From Methanosarcinaceae archaeon (lineage in GTDB: Archaea; Halobacteriota; Methanosarcinia; Methanosarcinales; Methanosarcinaceae), in NCBI GenBank assembly GCA_023544565.1, contig JAMJFS010000013.1:1-45012 (forward strand): a stretch of 45,012 bases of DNA, written 5' to 3'. Positions 8,548 to 15,759 of the stretch are shown here, in pieces. Each line of letters opens with the position of its first letter. Positions within the stretch are counted from its first letter, which is position 1. Under the pieces are notes generated by a model, which was not told the DNA's origin, did no database searches, and was given only the letters and a program-made list of their open reading frames with translations. The translations under genes were made by a program, and so were the position numbers.

Positions 8548-9147
8548 TAGGATCAGGAACATCAACACCAGAGGCAGCCCTACAAATCCCCATATTATAG
8601 GATTGTGTTTAAAGACCTTGGCGCCGTCAAGCGGCCCAAATGGGATCATATTGAATCCTGCAAGAAAAATGTTTACGTATGCGCCGTAAAAACCCATATT
8701 TTTCATAAGCCCTGAGTCTGAGCTGAATAATATTAACATTGCAATAAATACAACCGCAAGCGCCACATTGACCAGTGGACCTGCCAGTGCGATCTTCCAC
8801 GTTTCCCTTGATTGTGTGAGTATGTCATAATATCTTTCATCGTCTGTACTATAATACGACTGGCGTTTTCGTATCATGACCGCGCCCGGTGCTGCGAACA
8901 CAACTCCTGTCACCAATTTCAGAAAAATAGCAAGCAATAGCCCCATTGGGCTCGCTTCATATATTGCAGTATAGCCATAACGCTGGGCTGTGAACTTGTG
9001 CCCGAGTTCATGTAATATGAAACCACTGCCAACAGTAAGTGCAATTATGGCTAAAAAGGTCGAGTCGGTTGACGGATATGCAAATGCGACCGTCAGCACT
9101 ACAAGTGATGCAACAAGATGAATGGTTTCTCTGAGATCAATTTTCAT
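8533..9147 (-). CDS. site-2-type (M50) membrane metalloprotease
   Basis: A multi-pass zinc protease that would cut membrane-embedded substrates. The HELGHKF motif near residue 46 supplies the zinc ligands and catalytic Glu, and FNMIPFGPLDGAKVF near residue 170 matches the NxxPxxxLDG motif with the third ligand. About five hydrophobic segments are visible over 204 residues. No PDZ or CBS domain is present, so it is a minimal archaeal type. The substrate is unknown. Confidence 0.87.
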   Translation of the reverse strand: MKIDLRETIHLVASLVVLTVAFAYPSTDSTFLAIIALTVGSGFILHELGHKFTAQRYGYTAIYEASPMGLLLAIFLKLVTGVVFAAPGAVMIRKRQSYYSTDDERYYDILTQSRETWKIALAGPLVNVALAVVFIAMLILFSSDSGLMKNMGFYGAYVNIFLAGFNMIPFGPLDGAKVFKHNPIIWGFVGLPLVLMFLILSGFL

Positions 9148-9189
9148 TAACTGTAACTAATTACAATTGCATATAATGATTTTGGATAA

Positions 9190-9582
9190 TCACCGATTTC
9201 GCTTTTTAGCAGCCTCGACTTCTGCGATGACTCGGGGGTATTCACTGAATGTGCTTGAGATATCTATGGCGCCAACAATATCGACTAAACCAATTACGCA
9301 AACAACTTCTCCATCTTCGTTCCTGATAGGGGATACTACAACCGGCGTGCCTTTGTATGCGCCTTCATTCGGTACGCGACGTGTGGTCTTATTGGTACGC
9401 AACACTTCTTCTAGTACAGGACCTGTGTATTCAGCATTCAGCACTTTCTTTTTTTCCATGCGGATGCCCATTTTATTTAAACTGCGCGCAGTGGTCGGTA
9501 ATCCGGTTAATTCGTGGATTGCTTTCACTAATGGTTCAATGTCTGATCCTGTAGAATCTGCAGATATTTGTATGCCTTTCAT
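9190..9582 (-). CDS. DUF2111-family protein
   Basis: A 130-residue soluble protein that resembles the archaeal DUF2111 family, of unknown function. Typical segments are IHELTGLPTTARS, AEYTGPVLEEVL and KGTPVVVSPIRN, followed by VVCVIGLVDIVGA. The layout (small alpha/beta fold ending in a GLVD-type strand) recalls sensor domains of the PAS/GAF kind, but that is inference. It lies between the M50 protease gene and the pyruvate-kinase-C-like gene on the same strand, about 70 bases after the latter. Confidence 0.75.
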   Translation of the reverse strand: MKGIQISADSTGSDIEPLVKAIHELTGLPTTARSLNKMGIRMEKKKVLNAEYTGPVLEEVLRTNKTTRRVPNEGAYKGTPVVVSPIRNEDGEVVCVIGLVDIVGAIDISSTFSEYPRVIAEVEAAKKRNR

Positions 9583-9651
9583 TTACCCACTCCCTTTGTT
9601 AGTAAATAGAGATTGTTACTCTGTGGTCATATATTTTTCGCGACTTGATAC

Positions 9652-10239
9652 TTAATCTTCCTTCGCGCGCGGCATGGCAATTATTTCACGCACCTGCATG
9701 TTGAAAAATTCATGGGAATGTGCAGGTCGTACCACAAGTGAAACATCTGCACCCTGCCTTGTGCCACCGATCGCGATGATCTCTGTATCACTTGAAACTG
9801 GGATATGTCCCGAATCTGCTGCCATCATTGCGACTTCAAGTGCAACCTTGAATCCTTTGCCAAAGACTGAGCGCAGGGTATCAGAGATGACATCGATACG
9901 GCTGGCACCACCAAGTCTTTTTGAGATCGCGCGCTCCACGCCTGAGAACATGTGCGATTGCGTTGTAACAACTGCGCCCAGATCTCCCAGCGTCTTGAGA
10001 TTCGCACCGTCCATTTCCCATTTACCGCCTTCACGCAGCCCGTATTGATGGGTCACGGATATTACCTTTACATCCTTACCTTTGAGTGCCTGCGCCATCT
10101 TGATCGCAGTAGCGCCACCTGTGCTGGCAACAACTACGTGTTTAATTCCAAGTTCTTCTGCACGCTTCACTGTTGCACTGACAAGTTCGTCGGTATTCTG
10201 TTTGCCGACATCGTCAAAATATATGATTGATCTTTCCAT
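9652..10239 (-). CDS. pyruvate kinase C-terminal-domain-like protein
   Basis: A 195-residue stand-alone protein of the fold used as the C-terminal alpha/beta domain of pyruvate kinase. Visible motifs are VVASTGGATAIKMAQ, VISVTHQYG, and IAIGGTRQGADVSLVVRPAH near the end. The catalytic barrel is absent, so it is not pyruvate kinase itself. An open frame extends upstream to 10308, but AGAGGAT just before the ATG at 10239 decides the start. The same family is widespread in archaea with no settled role. A ligand-sensing function is possible. Confidence 0.8.
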   Translation of the reverse strand: MERSIIYFDDVGKQNTDELVSATVKRAEELGIKHVVVASTGGATAIKMAQALKGKDVKVISVTHQYGLREGGKWEMDGANLKTLGDLGAVVTTQSHMFSGVERAISKRLGGASRIDVISDTLRSVFGKGFKVALEVAMMAADSGHIPVSSDTEIIAIGGTRQGADVSLVVRPAHSHEFFNMQVREIIAMPRAKED

Positions 10240-10351
10240 GTTAAATCCTCTTGTATTGCATTTATGTTTAGTATATTTGATTGGATTTACATCTATATAT
10301 TCTTTCATTTTTACATGTTGTTCATGATGAATCGATGTACTTATCTATAAG

Positions 10352-10391
10352 AATTTTATTATCATTTAATAAAGTAAGAGATAATAAAATT
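10352..10391. promoter_or_regulatory. perfect 12-bp inverted repeat before PAC2 gene
   Basis: AATTTTATTATC (10352-10363) and GATAATAAAATT (10380-10391) are exact reverse complements separated by 16 AT-rich bases. The right arm ends 17 bases before the TTG start at 10409. It could be an operator overlapping the TATA region or a 5'-leader hairpin that covers the ribosome site. Confidence 0.5.
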
Positions 10392-10408
10392 GTGCATAAG
10401 GTGGTAAT

Positions 10409-11155
10409 TTGTCAAATACAGATTATGATGATAGTGACGTTAAGATAGTCACAAAAGTGATTCAATCAAAAAATCCGGTGCTTATAGAGGGTTTCCCGGG
10501 GATAGGTCTTGTTGGAAATATTGCAAGCCAGCAGATGATCGATGAGTTGGATATGACTTATGTCGGGTCGATAGATTCAAGATATTTTCCTCCGATCGCG
10601 GTATTGTATGAAGGTCTCATAAACATGCCTGTCAGGATATATGAGAGTGTAGAACATAATTTGGTAATTGTGGTATCCGATATACCTATTAATCCTTCTG
10701 TTTCTTATGATGTAAGCAAGGCTCTTGTCGAGTGGGCGAAATCCATAAACGTCAAAGAGATCGTTTCCATTGCCGGAATTGCGACAATGGGCGAAGAGCG
10801 TAAGGTATTTGGTGCGGCAACGGATACTATAATGCTTGATAAGATCAGGGACAAGGTAGAGCTTTTCCAGATGGGTACGATATCAGGTATCTCTGGTAGC
10901 GTCATGGGCGAGTGTCTTGTAAATGAGATCCCTGGAATAAGTCTTCTTGGCGCTACACAGAGCCAGAATCCAGATCCAAGGGCAGCAGTCGTGGTCATTG
11001 AAGTTTTGAATTTGTTATATGGACTTTCAATTGATACGGATAGCCTTATCGAGCAGGCAGAACAAATAGAGGTTGAGATGCAAAAACTTGCCGAGGATGT
11101 CAGGACAACAGAGCAATCGGTGACGCCAAGGAAAGAGTTCCCAATGTATGGGTAA
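10409..11155 (+). CDS. PAC2-family protein (proteasome assembly chaperone-like)
   Basis: A 248-residue protein of the PAC2 family, archaeal relatives of a eukaryotic proteasome assembly chaperone. The signature is VLIEGFPGIGLVGNIAS near residues 23-39, then YFPPIAVLYEG and a GATQSQNPDPRAA segment. The last ~45 residues are helical and charged. It starts with TTG at 10409 behind AAGGTGGT, the same arrangement as the TTG start of the UbiA gene. A long inverted repeat lies just upstream. Actual proteasome involvement in archaea is not something the sequence shows. Confidence 0.88.
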   Translation: MSNTDYDDSDVKIVTKVIQSKNPVLIEGFPGIGLVGNIASQQMIDELDMTYVGSIDSRYFPPIAVLYEGLINMPVRIYESVEHNLVIVVSDIPINPSVSYDVSKALVEWAKSINVKEIVSIAGIATMGEERKVFGAATDTIMLDKIRDKVELFQMGTISGISGSVMGECLVNEIPGISLLGATQSQNPDPRAAVVVIEVLNLLYGLSIDTDSLIEQAEQIEVEMQKLAEDVRTTEQSVTPRKEFPMYG

Positions 11156-11160
11156 TAGTG

Positions 11161-11192
11161 CGAGAAAACGCTCACTTTGTTTGCGTTAACTC
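11161..11192 (+). repeat. hairpin repeat family A, copy 1
   Basis: GAGAAAACGC, an 11-base loop, then GCGTTAACTC. GAG/CTC and AACGC/GCGTT pair, with an AA/AA internal bulge between them. It differs from the copy at 44959-44990 by one base. It sits 6 bases after the PAC2 stop and just upstream of the TATA-like TTTATAAAATAT of the DUF473 gene. Confidence 0.75.
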
Positions 11193-11237
11193 ACACCACA
11201 CATTTATAAAATATATGGTGTAAAAAAAGGTGATATT

Positions 11238-11627
11238 ATGGAATGTGTTGCATTAACCGGAATATCTGATAATGTAATGAAAGAACTCAAAAATCATGTT
11301 TTGCGGACAATTGAGATAAGAAGCCCACAAAATTTCTTTGCTGTACTAAAGGTCAATGCAGGTGATTATGTATTTATTACACATGCAAGTGCGCAGGATG
11401 TTACCGGCGGTACGGTGGGTGTTCTTGCAAGGGTGTTGAAGCATCAGATATCGACACACAGTATTCTTCAAAGTAATGAGGTGTTCTATGAGGAACGAGA
11501 GATGACAATGGCAAGGATCCAGTTGGAGCCCAGGCATATTACGCGTATAACCAAGGTTTTGTGCAATGAGGTCGGAGAAGTTATGCGCGTCATTGTCGAT
11601 AAAACATCGCAGTATGAAGCACGGTAA
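11238..11627 (+). CDS. DUF473-family protein
   Basis: A 129-residue protein of the DUF473 family, known mainly from methanogens and of unknown function. It starts MECVALTGIS and contains FITHASAQDVTGGTVGVL and a conserved IQLEPRHITRI segment. The fold looks beta-rich and cytoplasmic. AAGGTGAT at 11227-11234 is a good ribosome site, and a TATA-like element lies at about 11204-11213, so it has its own promoter. It converges with the DUF169 gene. Confidence 0.85.
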   Translation: MECVALTGISDNVMKELKNHVLRTIEIRSPQNFFAVLKVNAGDYVFITHASAQDVTGGTVGVLARVLKHQISTHSILQSNEVFYEEREMTMARIQLEPRHITRITKVLCNEVGEVMRVIVDKTSQYEAR

Positions 11628-11655
11628 ATTTCATCTTATTTTTTTGTAATGAAAA

Positions 11656-12279
11656 TTAATCCCATGTTTGGGGGATTTCTTTCAATCCCTTTTCTATATT
11701 TTCGATAAATTCCGTTGCAATTCCGAGCGGCACTTCATCATCCGAATACCCACTATGCTTGCGCGACCCCTTGCATCCAAAGGATAATCCCATCCCTTTA
11801 TCAAGAGCCAGTGCCGTACAGTCTCCGCACACCGATGCCGCACCGAGTGTATCTATAACGACCCGTGCGCCGCTTGTGTATGAATGTGCTTGCACGATGC
11901 GCATGGCTTTTTCAGGTGTCAGGTATAGGATAAGCACATCGAATGTTCCGCTATTCTTTGACAGCGTTTCGATCCTTATCGATCGATACGTTTTCACAAC
12001 TCTTGGAAGTGACTCAGACGCGCATCGCGCCGCATGCATGTCAACATACCTGCCGGATTTTAAGTAATAGTCATGCGGGGCACCATAGGATGTACTAAGA
12101 ACATATGCTCCGACAGGACAGCCTTGCGCCGACACGGAAAAACTCTCGCCATGCCGCGCTTTTTGTATCATCTCGCAGTACAGCAGGTCGGATGGCTCAC
12201 CGTCCGCGTGCTCATCAAAGGTCACGCATACCGGTTCGCCTATATCCATCAGGCTTGTAATGTTCTGGAACTCATTCAT
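11656..12279 (-). CDS. DUF169-family protein
   Basis: A 207-residue protein of the DUF169 family, of unknown function. Conserved points include CPVGAYVLS, an ARCASESLPR stretch, and a cluster of cysteines in ASVCGDCTALAL and FGCKGSRKHSGY. Several Cys residues in short motifs could bind a metal or cluster. The start overlaps the sepS stop by 4 bases (ATGA), so translation is likely coupled to SepRS. Whether it takes part in Cys-tRNA formation is not known and would be inference from this link. Confidence 0.85.
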   Translation of the reverse strand: MNEFQNITSLMDIGEPVCVTFDEHADGEPSDLLYCEMIQKARHGESFSVSAQGCPVGAYVLSTSYGAPHDYYLKSGRYVDMHAARCASESLPRVVKTYRSIRIETLSKNSGTFDVLILYLTPEKAMRIVQAHSYTSGARVVIDTLGAASVCGDCTALALDKGMGLSFGCKGSRKHSGYSDDEVPLGIATEFIENIEKGLKEIPQTWD

Positions 12280-13895
12280 CCGATCTCTGCCCTAACCGTA
12301 GTGAACACAGGTCCGCGAATATCGATCTTCTTATTGTTACTTGTGATGAATCTCTGGGCAAGAGGCTCAAGTTTAATATTGATCTCGGACGGGACTTTGA
12401 TGATCCGTGCCCGCGTCTCCCATTCGGATTCACCGCTTGCGACCGCTTCTTCGATCTCAAACGCTGCCTGCGCTGCAAATGCGTCTATGAATCGGATACC
12501 GGTGCGCGCAGAATCATTGTCAAATGCCTTTTGCCATTTCTTCTGGTTTGGCAATCCAAGTATATCACTCTCGAATGCCAGAACCTCGTTAAAGGTAGCA
12601 GGGCCACACAGTTTAGTATCCTCTTCCGGCTCGATGACTGCAACTTTCACAGACTTGTCGCCGATATTTCCTTCCCATGCCGCAAATTCACATGGGCTTG
12701 GCTCGGAACTGTGCAGTTCACACTGCTTCACGATTGCCTCTGCGATCTCCTGTCCTTCAGATGTTATTGGTCTTTTATCGATAAACACCATCTTTGCAAG
12801 TTCATTGTCCTTCATTTTCCATTCCGAGTATTGCGCGATCTGCGGATATGTGAGTGCACGTACATCTGTAGCATCGTGGAGTATCATAGCAAGCCGTTCA
12901 ACCCCGAGTCCGAGGTTCATCACAGGATATGGTATGTTGTACTGCGCGAGCGCTGTGGGGGAATAGATGCCAAATGTTGCGACCTCTATCCAGCCATCAG
13001 AGTATTTTGTTTTCGAGCCAACAAGTTTTGGGTGGAATGCGAATACTTCGATCTGAGTGTCAGGAACATAGTATTTGCTGCGTTTCTCATCAGGTCTGAA
13101 CTGGAACTTTTCAAATCCGAATTGGGATAGTAGTCCCTGTGCTACAGCCTTTCCATGATCGACTGTAACATTTTCATCCATTATCACACAGGATGCGGAA
13201 TAATAAGTCATAAGCCTTGAAGCATCTTCCTGCTGTTCTCTCCTGAAACAGCGGTCGATAGAGAAGAATCGGAACGGTGGATTATTGCGTTCAAGCACAG
13301 ACTCAAGCGAGATGAACCACCCTGATGTCATGTGGCTTCGAAGGGTCTTGCCTGATGATTGTGCCACAAGTTCCTTGAACTCAGGAAAAACCTGATCGAT
13401 CATCTCAACGATCAGAGAATCGGAGACTTCCAGTTTTCCTGCGATCTCAGGAACAAGATCGTCGCCTTCGACTTCACCCTTTTTGTATGAATGTAATATC
13501 TTGCGGATGACATCAATACCTTCGTCACCAATATCGCCAAGTATTGCCTTGATCTGATCAGTACGCTCGTCCGATATCCCTACATTCGGGCGCGGCAATC
13601 CTGCCAGATAGAAACACCTGTCAAGCACTGCAAGAGCCTCGTGTCCGAACTGCTTGTGTACCTCTCGCTCGTCCACGATAAGAGGATTCATCATCTCTTC
13701 AAATCCCATGCGCAGATATGCTTCCCGCATCTTTGCGATCGTATCATACACAGGATGTGCTTTTCCAAAAGCAATAGATGTGCGGGGGTATTGTTCATCC
13801 AGGGTTGATTTGTGTATCAGGTCGGTCCCCATATTCCATGCAGCATCAAAATTCATTTTTGCCGCTTTTTTTATTTCTTCAGGATCAAATTTCAT
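12276..13895 (-). CDS. sepS: O-phosphoserine--tRNA(Cys) ligase (SepRS)
   Basis: A class II aminoacyl-tRNA synthetase that loads O-phosphoserine on tRNA-Cys, later converted to Cys-tRNA by SepCysS. The start MKFDPEEIKKAAK, the motif 2 region FFSIDRCFRREQQED and the motif 3 region NLGLGVERLAMIL are clear. HMTSGWF and the C-terminal anticodon-binding part with CGPATFNEV also fit. At 539 residues it is full length for the family. This enzyme is diagnostic of methanogens and relatives that lack or supplement CysRS. Its tRNA substrate is encoded at 89-161 in the same window. Confidence 0.96.
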   Translation of the reverse strand: MKFDPEEIKKAAKMNFDAAWNMGTDLIHKSTLDEQYPRTSIAFGKAHPVYDTIAKMREAYLRMGFEEMMNPLIVDEREVHKQFGHEALAVLDRCFYLAGLPRPNVGISDERTDQIKAILGDIGDEGIDVIRKILHSYKKGEVEGDDLVPEIAGKLEVSDSLIVEMIDQVFPEFKELVAQSSGKTLRSHMTSGWFISLESVLERNNPPFRFFSIDRCFRREQQEDASRLMTYYSASCVIMDENVTVDHGKAVAQGLLSQFGFEKFQFRPDEKRSKYYVPDTQIEVFAFHPKLVGSKTKYSDGWIEVATFGIYSPTALAQYNIPYPVMNLGLGVERLAMILHDATDVRALTYPQIAQYSEWKMKDNELAKMVFIDKRPITSEGQEIAEAIVKQCELHSSEPSPCEFAAWEGNIGDKSVKVAVIEPEEDTKLCGPATFNEVLAFESDILGLPNQKKWQKAFDNDSARTGIRFIDAFAAQAAFEIEEAVASGESEWETRARIIKVPSEINIKLEPLAQRFITSNNKKIDIRGPVFTTVRAEIG

Positions 13896-13970
13896 CGTAA
13901 GTCCCCATTGTTTGTAATTGTTATAAGGTAATTGTCAAGTTTGTATGATATTTTTATATTTTTGTGTCCG

Positions 13971-14630
13971 TCATTCAAATCGTGATTCGAATTCTTTCAT
14001 GCTTTGTTCAAGTTTCTGCTGTCGTATCGCATTGGTCAGGTCACCGCGTGTCCGTTCGATCAAAGACCTTGCTACATCGCTCTTTCGCCGAAGTCCGCGT
14101 GTGATGGCATCAGGATAATCGAACATCATTAGTGTTGAATATATATCATCCATGATGTCTAAAAACCGGTCTCCTTCCTGCGGCATGTCTTGTCTGATAA
14201 GATCAAGTATGTGTCGTCGAAGTTCTCCTACCACATCCCCAAGACCATTAAGGTATGCTGCATATGTAACACCAAGTTCTTGTGGCGAGGGCAGGGTATC
14301 GCTATTGCTATTGTTATCAATAGCGCTATCTTTCTCTTTGGTCAACAGTTGATGTAGGATGGCACATTCTACAAATTCTTGCTGGGCATGTTCTACGAAC
14401 CCGCTGAAATATATATCAGGATGGTCTGCAAGTTGCAACTCGATATCTTTAAGAGTATCTCGTGCATCTTCGAGTAACATTGCAGCCTTGTCAATATCTC
14501 CTCTGTGGATGTGGCGTATTGCCGTGCCACAGGTGCGGACTACCTCGCGCGACAGGCTCAAGCCGGATTCACGTGCTTTATCTTTTGCTTCAAAATTTCG
14601 CTGTATATCTGCTGCAATTTCATTAATCAT
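13971..14630 (-). CDS. archaeal translin-family protein
   Basis: An all-helical protein of the translin / TRAX family, which binds single-stranded nucleic acids and in eukaryotes forms an octameric ribonuclease. Recognisable stretches are REVVRTCGTAIRHIHRG, HAQQEFVECAIL, and the C-terminal DDIYSTLMMFDYPDAIT followed by LRRKSDVARSLIERTRGD, which is highly conserved. The 219 residues fit the family. The N-DSAIDNNSNSDTL stretch is a flexible insert. The Glu pair in QQEFVE could match the TRAX catalytic acids. The gene is 75 bases before the sepS start and may share its promoter. Confidence 0.87.
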   Translation of the reverse strand: MINEIAADIQRNFEAKDKARESGLSLSREVVRTCGTAIRHIHRGDIDKAAMLLEDARDTLKDIELQLADHPDIYFSGFVEHAQQEFVECAILHQLLTKEKDSAIDNNSNSDTLPSPQELGVTYAAYLNGLGDVVGELRRHILDLIRQDMPQEGDRFLDIMDDIYSTLMMFDYPDAITRGLRRKSDVARSLIERTRGDLTNAIRQQKLEQSMKEFESRFE

Positions 14631-14696
14631 AACAAGTGTGTATCATTCACAATCTTTTATATGGATTGCTATCTTTATATGGAATTGTGATGAAAT

Positions 14697-14906
14697 ATGG
14701 CTCGTAAATATATAATAGAATCAAAAGGGTATGTGGATGATGACGGAAATAGGTCACATGATACCTGGATTTCAATCGTGGAAGACATCAAAATCGAAGA
14801 TGGTTTTGTCAAGTTTGTTCCGATCGATGGGGAACATGCCGGTTTAAAACACTATATTACATTTTCCAATATCCACATTGTGCGGGAATGTCCTGAATCG
14901 GAGTGA
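14697..14906 (+). CDS. small conserved-looking protein, unknown
   Basis: A 69-residue protein that I do not recognise. It looks soluble and beta-rich, with two acidic turns (GYVDDDGNRSHD and VEDIKIEDG) and a C-terminal HYITFSNIHIVREC strand pair. GTGAT five bases before the ATG is a usable ribosome site. It is divergent from the translin gene, with a TATA-like TTTATAT in the 66-base gap. It ends inside a hairpin shared with the convergent UPF0147 gene. Confidence 0.7.
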   Translation: MARKYIIESKGYVDDDGNRSHDTWISIVEDIKIEDGFVKFVPIDGEHAGLKHYITFSNIHIVRECPESE

Positions 14907-14916
14907 AAACACTCCG
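14899..14916. terminator. bidirectional terminator hairpin
   Basis: CGGAGTG and CACTCCG form a perfect 7-bp stem with an AAAA loop. The stop codon of the small gene at 14697 lies in the left arm. It separates two convergent genes. Confidence 0.5.
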
Positions 14917-14927
14917 AAATTTAAATA

Positions 14928-15197
14928 TCACTCATCCACAGGGATTGTTTCAAGTTGGCTTGCAACATTCCAGATAAGTGTTCTTGTATGGAGTGGAATA
15001 TTCGGATCATTGCTGATATCTTCAAGGATGGATATACAGGACGATGTGCGCATAAACAATGGTTCATCTTCCTTTCGAAGTGTAGCCAGAATTTCATTTG
15101 CAGAGCGTCGTATATTTCTTGGCACTGAGTTGTCGTTTGCGATGTGGTCTAAGACTTGCATGGATTGCTTGATAACTTCTTGAGGATTTACTGACAT
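14928..15197 (-). CDS. UPF0147-family protein
   Basis: An 89-residue all-helical archaeal protein of the UPF0147 family, of unknown function. Typical stretches are [20 protein letters not shown] and [17 protein letters not shown]. The two halves repeat a similar helix-loop pattern ([10 protein letters not shown] and [10 protein letters not shown]). A slightly longer frame opens at 15206, but AAGGTGAT ending four bases before the ATG at 15197 decides the start. Confidence 0.87.
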   Translation of the reverse strand: MSVNPQEVIKQSMQVLDHIANDNSVPRNIRRSANEILATLRKEDEPLFMRTSSCISILEDISNDPNIPLHTRTLIWNVASQLETIPVDE

Positions 15198-15327
15198 TTG
15201 AATCACCTTAGGATTAATATAAAGTGAAATTGTAAAACGAGTATTACTTAAGGCATCTTTAAGTAATTGTATGTTATAAAAAGACTTTCATTCATATAAG
15301 TCTATCACTTTAATAAAGAGGATAATC

Positions 15328-15744
15328 ATGAATTCTGATGACGAACAGGTAAGAAAGATCTCAAAAATGCTCGAACTTGGCGGAACAATGCTTGCAGAAC
15401 ACTGCAACACCTGCGGTTCACCAAAGTTTCGCTATCATGGTAATGTGATATGCCCGGTGTGTAATGTGAGGGAAGAGGGGCAGTCAGCGGAAGTTCCTAT
15501 GACTTCTACAATCTCTGCTTCGACATCGGCACCACAGCCAAGACATGAATCTCAAAAAATAAGCGCTCCAAAGGCTGTTGTATCCAGTGGTGTGATGTTG
15601 CCACTTGAAGAACTCATATTAAAAAAGATAACTGATATTGCTAATTCCATGCAGGATGAAACAGATCCACGCCGTATTTCTGAACAGCTGGATTTCATTG
15701 AACGTGGACTTGATGTTATTGAACAATTAAAGAACCTCGCATAA
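15328..15744 (+). CDS. zinc-ribbon protein, autoantigen p27-like
   Basis: A 138-residue protein of the archaeal family related to the Sjogren syndrome/scleroderma autoantigen 1 (p27). CNTCGSPKF at residues 27-35 and CPVCNVREE at 43-51 form a CxxC...CxxC zinc ribbon after a MLELGGTMLAEH helix. Residues 58-95 are Ser/Thr/Pro-rich and probably unstructured, and the C-terminus is a long amphipathic helix. AGAGGAT before the ATG is the ribosome site. The role in archaea is unknown. Confidence 0.82.
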   Translation: MNSDDEQVRKISKMLELGGTMLAEHCNTCGSPKFRYHGNVICPVCNVREEGQSAEVPMTSTISASTSAPQPRHESQKISAPKAVVSSGVMLPLEELILKKITDIANSMQDETDPRRISEQLDFIERGLDVIEQLKNLA

Positions 15745-15759
15745 CTGTTTTTGTGTGGA

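Noticed and set aside
12073-12966. 297-codon plus-strand frame opposite sepS
   Set aside because: It is an antisense shadow of DUF169 and sepS, both of which have clear family motifs.
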